IMG/VR virus record: IMGVR_UViG_3300040801_004793
Location: 57,017-121,016 of that record
DNA length: 64,000 bases
Reading direction: 5' to 3' (one strand)
DNA from: a virus
Part shown: in pieces, positions 18,301-28,600 of the stretch
Position numbering within the stretch: the first letter of the stretch is position 1
How the letters are laid out: each line of letters opens with the position of its first letter
The notes under the pieces: generated by a model
The model's database searches: none
Told to the model about the DNA's origin: nothing
What the model saw: the letters and a program-made list of their open reading frames with translations, nothing else
Translations under genes and position numbers: made by a program

Positions 18301-18768
18301 AGGATGATAACGATAAATATTTCCGTTAGCGTTGTACAGCCGTATCATTCCTTCTGTTAGATTTGCTCCAGAAGGAAAGGTGCTGACTCCTTCTCTAGAA
18401 AGATCTAGATGACTATCTTCTGTAATAGTTATTGTCTTAGGTAGCGTAATAGGTTCTTGTGTGCTGGCAATTACAGCATCAATTACGCAAATTACAGTAG
18501 AGGTAGAGTGGTCGTTTTCAGTTCCCGCAGAAATTACAAACTGCTGCCAGTTCTCCCCAGACCTATAACAATCGGCGGGAATCGTAATAGATATACCCTG
18601 TCCCGCAGTAACACTTACACTAGATACAATAGAAGGCAAATTAAAACCAATATCGTTTCTACCTTGAATCCAAAAATAGTATGTTTGGGGTACAGTAAGA
18701 TTGCCTGATGTTGTAGATACATTCAGGGCCGTAATTTGTGTTCTTCCACTAGCGTATTGTACTTTCAT
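15346..18768 (-). CDS. Large multi-domain tail fibre/tail-tip protein
   Basis: The 1140-residue protein starts within 1 base of the stop of the preceding gene (TAATG coupling). It begins with a fibronectin-like beta segment (TYYFWIQGRNDIGFNLPS). Three modules end in a common G-R-W-[LI]-[KR] motif: one near GASTGRWLKYL, one near SVDPGRWIRFEG and one near IENPGRWLKSGG. The last two are each preceded by an [YF]ETR-x-x-x-EN segment, so a domain has been duplicated. Further downstream is a tandem-like THNGNVLTHNGHVVYVNE strand repeat. These features fit a structural adhesin connecting the tail tip to fibres. No enzyme motif was recognised. It lies between tail-tip genes and the giant fibre. Confidence 0.6.
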   Translation of the reverse strand: MKVQYASGRTQITALNVSTTSGNLTVPQTYYFWIQGRNDIGFNLPSIVSSVSVTAGQGISITIPADCYRSGENWQQFVISAGTENDHSTSTVICVIDAVIASTQEPITLPKTITITEDSHLDLSREGVSTFPSGANLTEGMIRLYNANGNIYRYHPNSSDTVDGVEVIGASTGRWLKYLDEFNNSITDTTNTVNGADMALLEITDTSKLLPYKYALDGSQGKYRRLWILNQNSSEPISKGERVGFVITVNGVPASEDFESLLKIVYEGISNPATGLLDIVAEDEVSPQKDIGVEKPYTFEASDIVIAKDIQPNYCWQCRVFPEFHSYQLKSLPAYLSDISIYPFIFAESGTYNDASAIVGDVILPYPTGLRRVYPSSLLEVLVDEGSGTVNGYFFKDKASVNILNLDVDTANQKVIINNSGDVYTSDIVQDFEAQRALVSTVSGESHCGAFAASVTADVSPNFTIQVPYPSSIRSNYPDVIAGSSRGVFNVDEIIFFIRKNGVEIRKFLGFIPTNTTSDTFTAVWAEGAVTPNLNTDYFGLWTPLAPSSVVPTTTGTDVYEVCVSFRYLGNAVTDISHSVNDGCIIELTRNLADIAESTQIWQYPISNRSSLETLVPANLINYETRFTFENENLCLWTWFEASTNNSSNSIKPASITSVDPGRWIRFEGGIWSSSIDTYAALTAIPSASIQNFETRLVLENRPPEIWVFDALSTDNTTNITLRPDDILIENPGRWLKSGGSGGGGTVNVEFQTTPPSTTPLAAGTLYSDTLSNFVYLSKDTISPDDWLNVTFEPERIVTHNGNVLTHNGHVVYVNEPTPETIEIPVDDRLSVADDDIVVSENVGRLNFKGSGAITVSGDEVVINFPSGGGSTAPSNLPISTGAITIDAPNQNYYILTLTENITTINLTNFVAGSQATVYVLQDATGGRTIAGWPVSVGWENGIPSFGGVANSWESTIYLYSPDGTTILGGFFGGGSSGHSIKDEGSTLTTRSSLNFVGGGVTVTDANPDTQIEIPGFTVEQAQDAVGGILDDGTLGDIVFSYDDIGNTIHANLKSKGTKETLLGNRTLDASDPYYCVFDTASDYLVNLYNGGSQFQHHFIINTSTTNTLDVVNESSVSLSVLNPGEQALVMWDTTTWRLL

Positions 18769-18959
18769 TATCTATTTAATAGTTCTCTGGAGGATCTTTC
18801 ATAGCTGGGTCTAGACTTAAAAGTATAAGCTTCATTATTTATAGTAAGTTCGACCTCATGAGAACTTACTTGTTTAGCTGACAGCTTTTTACTATTTACG
18901 TATTGCAAAAATTTGTCTACTAATACTCTTTTCTGTTGGTAATCAAAAACTCTTTTCAT
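18768..18959 (-). CDS. Small hypothetical protein in tail-tip operon
   Basis: I place the start at the ATG at 18959, 4 bases after the stop of the upstream 841-residue gene (63 residues, MKRVFDYQQKRVL...). A longer reading from 19046 would overlap that gene by 83 bases. The protein is short, basic and lysine-rich (VNSKKLSAKQVSSHEVELTINNEAY). Its last base overlaps the start of the next gene. Function unknown. Tight coupling on both sides argues for a real gene. Confidence 0.5.
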   Translation of the reverse strand: MKRVFDYQQKRVLVDKFLQYVNSKKLSAKQVSSHEVELTINNEAYTFKSRPSYERSSRELLNR

Positions 18960-18963
18960 TCTA

Positions 18964-21489
18964 TTATACGGGTATAGGGTTAGGGCTGTTAGGATCTGCT
19001 CTGTTACGTCTCGTACGCACGTTTGCAAAGACATTTTTAGTGCCAAGATTACTGCTACTTGAGTTATACGTAGCTGCCATATCTAGGCCATCTAATTGCT
19101 TTTCAAACTTTTTATTTATCTTAATATCTGATCTACTCGGAATGTTCCACACTCCCAAACTTACAGACGTACCATCACAAGTGACTAACAACTCACCGTC
19201 TACAAAACCCTGGTAGTTTAAGGTAAAGCTAACATTCTTTGCTCTTTTAGGGTGTTTATTAAAAGTATCAACTGTAGTTACAAAATCCCCCGGTGTAAGT
19301 TCGGGATAAAACCAAGCTAGAGTAATACTCTCTTCGCTAGCTTGCAGAAAATTTTGAACCGCTAATTGATACCTAGCTGAGTCAATAGCAGTATCTAATA
19401 AACTTGTATTTACAGAAATACTGTCTAGAGTGTTATAAAACTTAGAAGTGTCTTTCCCCGAAATGTAATAACTAGTTAAAGTATTTACGTACCTACTATT
19501 TAATCCGAAGGGTGTTCTTACTCTATTAAGTTCACTTCTTCTAGCGTATCTATCTTGTAATACGTCGGGAGAAGATGGCCTGCCTAAATTTTCACTAAAT
19601 TTTATCTTCTGCAAACTATGTTGGAATTTATAATCCTGGCTGCTTGCGGAAGAAGAATACTCCATAAAGCTATCTTCTTCAATGTCTCTATTTCTTTCTA
19701 CTTTTTTTCTAGTCCAACGAGAAGGTTGAACTTCTCTTTTTACGAAAGAATAAGTATCCTCCCCCGTACTAAGGTCTTCTTGCAATCTAAGAAGTCTAAG
19801 TTCTTCAGCTTTTTGCTCGTCTGTTAGATTGGGATTTTCAGATATTTTCTTTCGTTCATCACGAATAATAATGTTTTCGGGATTATCCATGCTATTAAAA
19901 GCATGAGTCTGATTTACTTCAGATATTACCATCATTGGGTAAATATAAGTTCTTGAAGGAGTTGCTACGATTACTTCTTGTTTTCCGTCAAGACCAATAT
20001 CTTGAAGAGTGGCTTTTTGAGTTTCAAAAGGAACATCTTCACTAGGATCATAATAATCTAGCGGATCTTCTAGATAACTAAGTTTTTGTTCTTTAAGCGG
20101 CATTTTTCTAAATTGAATTGCCTCCCAGAGTCTTTCAAAATACTCAAGATCAATGCCAGTGTTTTCTCCACTATCTATCTCTTCTCTCAGTATTCGACTA
20201 TCTGTATTACCATCGTTTAATTGTTCCTGACTAAATCTTCCCAATTTCCAACCTGTAGTTAGTACTTCAACTAGGTACTTATTTTTAAAAGTTGTACTAA
20301 TAGGTCTTCCTACCTCGTCTCTATAAACTACAGTAAAAACTTTCTTTGTCTTTTTATCTCTCACGAGTAAACGTGCAGAAGCTTCGAGCTTTTTATAGAT
20401 ATATTTAGTTTTTCTGTATTCAATTAAAGTCCAGAAAGATTGTGGATTTTGGCTTAAAAGAGGAGGAGTGTCAGTGGGAGCATCTGGTAGTTCAGCTAGA
20501 GGGTTGTGAATTTCCACAGCTAGGTAGGCCAGGCCATATTGAAAACTCTCTTCTTCAATTAACTTATTGTTTATATACTTAGTTCTTCTAAAACTTTTTC
20601 TCGGTCCACTACTGTCAAAGTTTAAGTCTAGTGTTGTAATAGTTCTAAGATCTCTGGGAACAATAGTGGGATTGTCATCACCTTCTATTAGAGTTCTTTT
20701 AAGAGGTGGTCTCTTAATAACCGGGTCATTTCCGAAAAAGTTTTTTCTGCGAAGAGATCTTACCGCAGCCTCACTTTCCCCGATAACGCCGCCTTTTCCT
20801 TCCAGTCTAGTATTTAAAAATTGAGATGGTTTTTGTACACTACTTTGAATACTATCTAATATTTCATTTGTGGTAAACTTAAATGTTTTACCTTGATCTA
20901 AATCTTTTAGACGAATAGTTTTACCACTGTAGTCTATAAATTTTTTATCTTCTCTCAAAGTCTTACCTAGTTCTCCAGAAACAGTTAAAGCAAACTCTGT
21001 TCCTTGATCACTAGGAATTGTAATTTCTCGATCATTACCTGCGTAACTAATACCACCTCTTTCTGCAAGGTTTTTGAGACTAATAGTACTCGCTAGAGAA
21101 ATTCTATTTAAATCGTTTTCATCATAACGTTTTACATAGACTGGTTTTTCTAGAGCCGTAACATTATAACCTTCTAGATTTACAGAAACAGAGTAAGTCG
21201 TAAGAGCGGTTTGCAGACCAGGACCCTCTAGAGTATCTCTTGTTTCTGCATAGTTCGAGATTCTAAACCAATAATCGTAAATTCTTAATTCTCTACCGAG
21301 GTTATTAAGTTCTTTTCGATACAGATTAATTTCGGATTCTGGTATTGCTGTAATACTAATAGAGCCCGAAGGATGCTGTTCAAATCCACACTCGACATTA
21401 ACTGAACCTTCTATAATGGGAACGGGAAGTTCAGGTAGATTAGTTACTCTATTAGAAATAGGTGTGTAAACTCGGGCTAGTGCAGGCAT
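18964..21489 (-). CDS. Tail-tip/baseplate hub-like protein
   Basis: The 841-residue protein opens with MPALARVYTPISNRVTNLPE, and its first 130 residues (ECGFEQHPSGSISITAIPE ... VSVNLEGYNV) resemble the first beta domain of tail hub proteins (tail-associated lysin or gp27-like type). These typically begin with such a beta barrel describing a position and orientation. The middle is charged and lysine/glutamate-rich. The C-terminal third (SLLDTAIDSARYQLAVQNFLQ ... FYPELTPGDFV) again looks like a hub domain, where tail proteins often carry an L-x-PGD motif. It lies between small tail proteins downstream of the tape measure and the fibre genes, the usual place for the hub. No peptidase or lysozyme motif seen. 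Confidence 0.55.
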   Translation of the reverse strand: MPALARVYTPISNRVTNLPELPVPIIEGSVNVECGFEQHPSGSISITAIPESEINLYRKELNNLGRELRIYDYWFRISNYAETRDTLEGPGLQTALTTYSVSVNLEGYNVTALEKPVYVKRYDENDLNRISLASTISLKNLAERGGISYAGNDREITIPSDQGTEFALTVSGELGKTLREDKKFIDYSGKTIRLKDLDQGKTFKFTTNEILDSIQSSVQKPSQFLNTRLEGKGGVIGESEAAVRSLRRKNFFGNDPVIKRPPLKRTLIEGDDNPTIVPRDLRTITTLDLNFDSSGPRKSFRRTKYINNKLIEEESFQYGLAYLAVEIHNPLAELPDAPTDTPPLLSQNPQSFWTLIEYRKTKYIYKKLEASARLLVRDKKTKKVFTVVYRDEVGRPISTTFKNKYLVEVLTTGWKLGRFSQEQLNDGNTDSRILREEIDSGENTGIDLEYFERLWEAIQFRKMPLKEQKLSYLEDPLDYYDPSEDVPFETQKATLQDIGLDGKQEVIVATPSRTYIYPMMVISEVNQTHAFNSMDNPENIIIRDERKKISENPNLTDEQKAEELRLLRLQEDLSTGEDTYSFVKREVQPSRWTRKKVERNRDIEEDSFMEYSSSASSQDYKFQHSLQKIKFSENLGRPSSPDVLQDRYARRSELNRVRTPFGLNSRYVNTLTSYYISGKDTSKFYNTLDSISVNTSLLDTAIDSARYQLAVQNFLQASEESITLAWFYPELTPGDFVTTVDTFNKHPKRAKNVSFTLNYQGFVDGELLVTCDGTSVSLGVWNIPSRSDIKINKKFEKQLDGLDMAATYNSSSSNLGTKNVFANVRTRRNRADPNSPNPIPV

Positions 21490-22268
21490 AGGGCTATTTT
21501 ACTAAGTCTATTAAATAAGAGACTTCCTGAAGTTATAGAAGTAGACGAATAAAAAGACTTATTTGAATACTGCAAATAATCTATAAAATCAATATTTAGA
21601 TCTGAAGGGTAGGTAAAAGACCACACATCAAATCTTTCTGCATACGATGTAAAGTCTATATCTAATTTTAACAGTAAGCTTTGATTTTCCGTAGCTCCGA
21701 AAGCATAAGATGATTGAATAGTGAGGTTTTTTGAATTAACATCATAATAAAACTCACTATCTCCAAGAGCTTCTGAGTTCTGTTTGCTAAAAGCAAAACC
21801 ACCAGATTCTACTGAACTTATATCACTAAAAGAATAAATAGAATCTACGAAAGAAAAAGTTAAATTAAAGTAGTCGTCCTCTAAAACTTCTACAAATTCA
21901 GAATAATTGTACTCTAAATCCAAAGTACCCAAAAAACTTGTTTCTGTCTTATCTACAACTAAATAAGTAAAATTTGTGAGAAGATCTATAAAGTAACAAT
22001 TTTTTTCTAGATAGAAAAGACTCGTTTTCTCCGTCAGTGTGGGAAATCTAACTGCTCCCTTAAAAATGTATAAGTATAAATTTTCTGGTATGGGATCTTC
22101 AATAAGCGCAGACTGATAAGGTAAAGGTGCAGAACTACTACTCTTCGCCTGAGGGTCAGCTTTAAAAAAGAAAGTGGGGTTTTCTCCCGATACGAAAAGA
22201 TTGACTCCTTTAGAAGAGAGCCGAGTATAACTTTCTAAGGGTAAAGCAGAACTTTCTAATTTAAACAT
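21477..22268 (-). CDS. Tail-tip protein of unknown function (distal-tail position)
   Basis: This 263-residue protein is rich in Ser, Phe, Tyr and acidic residues with alternating hydrophobic strands (YLYIFKGAVRFPTL, FIDLLTNFTYLVV, SLLLKLDIDF), suggesting an all-beta fold. Genes between the tape measure and the hub often encode distal tail (Dit-like) proteins, and the size fits, but no clear Dit signature is visible. It overlaps the hub gene by 13 bases and follows a 140-residue gene with no gap, so all are in one operon. Confidence 0.5.
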   Translation of the reverse strand: MFKLESSALPLESYTRLSSKGVNLFVSGENPTFFFKADPQAKSSSSAPLPYQSALIEDPIPENLYLYIFKGAVRFPTLTEKTSLFYLEKNCYFIDLLTNFTYLVVDKTETSFLGTLDLEYNYSEFVEVLEDDYFNLTFSFVDSIYSFSDISSVESGGFAFSKQNSEALGDSEFYYDVNSKNLTIQSSYAFGATENQSLLLKLDIDFTSYAERFDVWSFTYPSDLNIDFIDYLQYSNKSFYSSTSITSGSLLFNRLSKIALCLH

Positions 22269-22691
22269 CTAAAACCACTTTAAGCTATTTGCATATATTT
22301 CAATTACGACTTCTTCGAAATACTCAGTTTCATCTGTATCAATATAACTACCTGCCGGGGTGTCAATCATTTTAATAACTCCACCTTGAATGGTATGGCC
22401 TGCTAAATTTAAATTTATACCACCATCAAAAGTGTTGTAATACTCATTGAGTCTTTGAGTAGCAAAATCAACAATACTTTCGTAAACGCTTCTTTCTACT
22501 TGAGTTAGTGTAACGGAGTACTTAAGCCTCACGGATGTAATGTTGTCTACAAAAGTTCCAATTTTAACTGATATTCTTTTATCTCCCCCTTCTTTAGAGA
22601 CTTTTACGTCATCTGGACTTAGGGGGAAATTGCCGATTCCCGGAATAGTGAGAGCATTACTATAAGCGTGTCCGCAGTCTGTAGCAGGCAT
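22269..22691 (-). CDS. Small tail protein downstream of tape measure
   Basis: The 140-residue protein starts immediately after the tape measure stop. It has a mixed beta/alpha sequence: SVKIGTFVDNITSVRLKYSVTLTQVERSVYES suggests strands followed by a helix. The segment RLNEYYNTFDGGINLNLAGHTIQGGVIKMID continues with strands. It resembles small tail-tip subunits that sit between tape measure and distal tail genes. No family recognised. Assignment rests on position. Confidence 0.5.
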   Translation of the reverse strand: MPATDCGHAYSNALTIPGIGNFPLSPDDVKVSKEGGDKRISVKIGTFVDNITSVRLKYSVTLTQVERSVYESIVDFATQRLNEYYNTFDGGINLNLAGHTIQGGVIKMIDTPAGSYIDTDETEYFEEVVIEIYANSLKWF

Positions 22692-25600
22692 TTAGGTTCC
22701 TCCTCTTCTTCTAACTTCATCGAGAAACTCATTCCATCCTTGATAAGTAGACGTTCTAATTTCTTCCTGTAGTTGTCTAATATCTACGTTGTCTGTATTG
22801 CCCTCAATACTAACATTAATGTTTAAGTTGCCTTCAAAGGCTGACGGAATACGATTAATTGGTTCCACAGCAGGGGCAAATGAGTTCACAGCGGCTCTAT
22901 TTGGATTAGTGATAGTAGGACTCGTAAAACCACTTGTGGCCGCTGGAGAGCTCTGTAGGCCTCTTAAAAAGCTTTCTCCTAGAACTTCGAATTCTTCCTG
23001 TCCTTGTCGGGCTCTTAATAAAGCTCTATCTGCAATTTCCCTATCATCACTGCTTCTTCTCGTAGTTTGAGCCACAGCAAATTCAGCTTGTAAAAGATCA
23101 TTTCCTTGTTGTTCTCTAAACTGGAGGTCTCTTAGGCCAGCAAACCTTTGTTGATTTTCTCTTTGCCTCCCCAAACCTACAAGTTGAGCTTCATTTGCTG
23201 CTAAAGAAGCTTCTGCTGCTGTAATTTGAAGAAGTGCGGCTTCTTTTTGTTCTTGCGTGGATGTTTTATCTGCAAGTACTTTGCTAGCTTCGGCTTCTGC
23301 TATAGCAATATTAGCTTTAGCTTGCTCTCTTGCAGCGTTAAGTTCTATCTCCCTAATTTCTAGAGACAGTTCTTTTTGCAACTCATTAATTTTAAAGATC
23401 TCGTACTCAATTTTTTGTTGAGTTTCAAGAGCTTTTAATTTAGCCCTGGCAGCTTCTTCCTCAATTCTTCTTCTTCTCAATTCATTTCTTTGGCCGCTAG
23501 CAGCTAAAGAGTAGTTTTGTTGAGATAGGTCAGAAGCTTTCTGAATTAGTTTCTGCTGCTCTTCTAGAATACTAGTTTGACTTTCCATAATAGAAGTGGC
23601 CGTATCAAGTCCTACTTTGCGAACTTGATTTGTAACTTCTACCTCTTTGGCCTGTAGTTTAATCTTCTCTATCTGCTTATCGTAAGAAGCTAGAATTTCT
23701 CTATTTCTAGCAAGTTCTAGTTCTACTTCAGCAGTTTCTCTTCTAGCTCTGCTTTGAGCATCGAGAGCTTCGAGTTGCTCTTGATTTAGAACTTCTTGCT
23801 TTTCACCAAACTCAATTAGCTGTTCCCCGGTGTTTCTTAGAAGGTCAACCTGTTGATTGAGAGAAACATTTTGAGCTTCTAAAGCCTCCATCTCTTCTTT
23901 AGTGAGGTTTAACTTATCTGCTTGAGCTAGCCTAGAGTTATTTTCCGCAACTTGAGCTTCTGTTTCAGCAGTGCGAATTCTCAACTCAATTTGCTCTCTC
24001 TCCATAGCTAGAGCATTAAGCTCTTGTTGAAAGAGAATATTCTGCTTCTCAAATTCAATCTCTCTTTCTGTAATTTCTAATCTCTGCTCTGCAAGTTCAA
24101 CTTCAATTTGAGCTCTTTCTTCAACGTCCCCCGTTAGTTTGAGTTTATTTTGAAGAGCATTCTGTTCGTAGTCTGCAATAGCCTTAGTAAGACTTTGCTT
24201 ACTACCCATGGCTTTTTGCTCAAACTGAGCAGCTTTCTCAATAAGCTGCATTTCGTTTAGCGTCTCTTGATTAGAGTTACGAATTAAAGCAACCTCGTTA
24301 TCAAGTCGTTGTTTTAAAAGATTGAGATTACTTTCAACAATCTTCCTTCTTCCATTAACTACTCGAAGTTCTGATTCTAATTCAAACTGTTCTATTTCTC
24401 TTCTAACAGATTGAGCTGCTGCACTCTCTTGCCCTTTTAAATCAATGACATTTTGAAGACGCCTCTTCATGCCCGCTAGTTGTTCATCATCAATTTCTCT
24501 TTGAGCGTCTGCTGCTATTTCAGCTTCTTCTACAATATTGATTCGATTTAATTGTTGAAGTGTAGAGACTTGCTCTAGAGCTCTTTTTTGAGCTTTCGTT
24601 CTTTGTTCTACTTCTTGATTAATTAGTTCTGTTTGTAACTCTAACAACTCTTCTATCTGTTTAGCTGTAAGAGCGTCTTTTACTTGACCACTAAAAAATT
24701 CAGAATCAATTTCCGTATCAAGCATGTTTTTAATTAACTCATTACCTGCTTCTGCGTAAGTAGGATCTTCCTCAATACCTTTTCTTACAGCTTCAATAGC
24801 AGTAAATAAATTCTGGGCTATAATATCCTGAGTAATTTTAGCGTCGGGATTTGGAATCTCTGCAATAGTATTTGAGAGATTCTCCATAGTTGCGTTAATA
24901 GCTGCTTGAGCCCTTCTTCCCGCTTGAGAAGCTTGATTTACCGTATTTTCAGAGATAAACTCGATCTCTCCGTTTTCTTGGACTTCCTCTCGAATACCCA
25001 TGATATTGCTAAAAATATCGTAGGTCCTATCTCCTTCAGCTTGAGCTTCTTTTAAAGACTCGACTGTACTTTGAAAAGCATCGTTAGCAGCCTCCTGACT
25101 TTGAGCTGCTTGATTATTTGCGATAGTAGAAGCTATAGCATTTTGATTGCGAAGAAAATCGGTTTGTAATTGAATACCTCTTTCAAGCTCACTTGTTTGT
25201 TCTTGAAGTAATTCTAGTTCTCTTTGTAAAGCTTCTTTGGATTGTGGATCTTTAGTTTTTTCAATTTTTTCTTCTAAACTTGCAATTACATCGTTGTTAG
25301 CTTGCAACTGAAGCCTAGCTGCCCCGGTCTCAGCAGCAATAGTTTCTTCTAGTTCACTTCCTGTAAGAGCCCTTCTTTGTTCTTCTGCTTGACGAATAAG
25401 CTCTTCACCTCTCTCGGTAATCATTTTGCCCTGTTGTTGAGCAATAGTAATTTTTTTACCTTCAAGCCAAAGCTGTCCTAGCAGCTCTGTAGTTTGTTGA
25501 ACTTCTTCTCTTACGCCTGCGGCTAAAAAGTCTTGAGTAGTGCGTTTAACATTATTGACAAAACCTCTTTGGCCTTCACTCACACCAAAGAAAAAGTCAT

Positions 25601-28600
25601 CTATTAATTCTCGGGCTTTTCCTACTTGGTTTGCTATAAATTTAAAAGGAGCTCCAATAATAGGAATTTTGGAAAGTAAGTCATTGATGCCTTGAGTAAT
25701 TCTAAGAGGTAGGTCAATTATAAATTTAATTACATTCCTACCAGTCATTACCATTGCATCTAAAACATTAATAATTCCTCCAATTACACCCTGAGTATAT
25801 TCTAATTCATCAAGTTTTTTTATTTCCTCGTCTACTTCTCCTAAAGCATCAGCAGCTTCTAAAGCGCTTTCTTTCATATCTTTGAAAGTTCGCTGAGCTC
25901 CATCTTCATCTTTAAAACTATCAACGTCTTCTCGGTATTGCTGTACCAGACCAATAGTAACAGAGAGTTCTTTGTTTGTTTCCCCTAGACTATAAGCTAA
26001 TTTTCTATTGCCGTCTGCAAACTGACTTGAAGCTGGAATTAGTTGCTGGAATAATCTTACTAGAACAAAACCTGCCGCAGCAACAGCCGCACCAAGAGCA
26101 ATAAAAGGTGCAGCAGCAGTTATAAAACTTCCTATTACGGTACCCGCTGTTCCCACGGCTCCACTTAAAGCAGCAAAACCCGCCCCGGCTTTAGCGCTTA
26201 GTACACCTAGAGTGGTACTAGCACCACCGGCTTTAATGGCCGCTAAAGAGTAAGTTTTAGCTCCTTTAGATCCTAGTGTTATATTTGCATTTAATAGTTG
26301 TTGAATTCCAGCTAACTTACCCTGTTCTTTAGCTGTAGTAGAGGCAATTCTTCCAGTTTGTCCTAGGGTAGCGTTAAACTTTTCAGTGGTTTGAGTAATG
26401 ACTCTTTGACTTTCTGACAGCTTGCCTGTATTTTTAGACATAGAGCTAAAGACTTCACTCGCTCCTTCAGACAGTTCTCTAGAACTATAGAAGAACCTTG
26501 TGACTCCATCAAGTGCAGAAGCCGCAGCAGGATTTATCCCATATAATAGACCGCTTAAACCATCTAATGAGTTTGCAATTCCATTTACAGCCTTTTGACC
26601 TGAAGTAGATATCTTAGAAGCTTTTTTATCTAAACCTACAGCCGTGTCATTTATTTGACTACTGATGATATTTAAATTAGTTCTTACTCTATCAGCGGTT
26701 TCTTTATCCCCAATTTTGCTGAGCTCTCTATTTGCTACCTCTTGGGCTCTTTCAAATTGTCTTCTAAAGTCTTCATAAAGAATATCTCCATTAATAAAAG
26801 ATCTCAAAGAGTTATTTAAATCATCCGATAACTCTTGTAAATTACCTTTGATCTCCGCAGATAATTTTTCATCTCCCAGAATACCTTTGAAAGCAGCAAG
26901 AACTTTTTGTTTTTTCTTTCCTAGCGTGGTAGATAACTTTTCACCAAAAGTTTCTACCGCTTGAGGTAATTCATTACTAGCTTTTTCTATACTCTGCACT
27001 CCCCTTCTAAGACCTAAAGCTGTTGCCATAACTGCATCAGAAATAGAGTCTCTTCCTTCTAAAGGAGCTTCTAGAGTTTTAGTAAGTTCTTGAATTGCTA
27101 CTTTAATGGAACCTGCCTGAACCCGAATGTCCTTAGGAACATCCTTAAACATATTTGCAAAAGCTACATTAAACTCTGCAATTCTTTTTTGTATGTTTCC
27201 TCTTGAACTGTCTAATAGTTTGTTTACTTCTTTAGCAAGAGGATTCCTATATTTTCTAACACTGTCGGGCATTGCGGCAAAAGTCTCATCAAAGATTTTA
27301 CCTAATGCTACTTTTCTAGTTGATAAATCAGATTCTAAATCTAGTAGTCCACTTTTATTTCGTTGAATAGCCTCAGCGTACGCCTCTTTTACAGAAGCAG
27401 GCATCTGACTAAGAATCGAAGAGTTCATACTAGTGAGAAGTTTCTCAAACTTTTCTGATTGTTTAGAAATTCTTCCCATACCACTTAGAATCTCTTTTTC
27501 AACATCTCCTAAGTATCCTCTTATAGAGGGGCTAGCTTTTGCTCTTAACTGATCAAAAGTACTACCAATTCTACCAACCTTTTCTTCTACGGTTAGATTT
27601 AAATTGGTTAAAGTATCTCCGAATAAACCTTCAATTTCTTTTTGAAGCATAGCAGAGTCACCTCTTACTAGCTGAGGACTCACCATGCCTTTAACAAGAT
27701 TTTTAAAGGTATTTATTTTTTCTTTTGCTGAGAGATTAGATTCAGATAGAGCTTTGTCTATCGTAATCTTAATATCCTTTAGTGCCTGAACTCTAGCTAC
27801 TTTAAGTTGTGAGATGGCTATATTAACCGACTTCATAGCCGCTTTAATACTATCCATTTCTCTCTTAAATCCTTCGGGATCTACTAATTTGAGAGGCGAT
27901 TTATCTAGCTCTTCTTTTTTCTTTTTTAGTTTTTCTAGAGCTTTATTAAAATTGTGAATTGTAGCGTCTTCAAAGTTAATACTCTCACCTTGTTTTTTAA
28001 GTTCTTCTAGAGCTACTTTAGTGCTGTTCATGGAGCGACTTAGTTGAACAGAACTTGTACTTAATTTTTCATTTAATCCTAAAAGTCTAGAAATGCCTCC
28101 GGCCCAGTCTTTTTCTACGAAAATAAGTTGTTTAAGAACTTCCAGCTCTACACCTAGCTGTCCACTTAAAGCTTTACCAGCAAGTCTCATCAAAGCGTAA
28201 CTTACTAGTAACTGACCTATAGAAGCTACAACCGATAGAACAGCTCCTCCGATATTACTAAAAGCTGTTTGAGCTATGACAATTGTGCCTATAACATTTT
28301 TAAGGGGTTCTGGTAACTGCTGTAAAGTTTCTAGAATGTTTCTAAGAATATCAATACCGGGCTGTAGCATTGGAAGAGTTCTTCTACCAAAGTCTACCAT
28401 CACCTCATTAAAACCATTAGCGATAGCCGTAAATTGTTTAATTGTGGATTGATTACCTGCTCCAAACACCCTTTCTAAGTTTGTTCCGTCTGCAATCTCT
28501 CCCATGTTTTGCAGAGTTCCTTGAACAGAGGTAGCGGCTGCTCCGGTAAGAGCAAGTGCGGTACGGAAGGCTAATTGGTCAGGAAGAATCTTTTTAAGAG

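Noticed and set aside
15346-22691. Contractile tail (sheath, baseplate wedge) genes
   Set aside because: No protein with sheath size and position next to the tail tube or baseplate wedge motifs was found. The evidence favours a non-contractile long tail.
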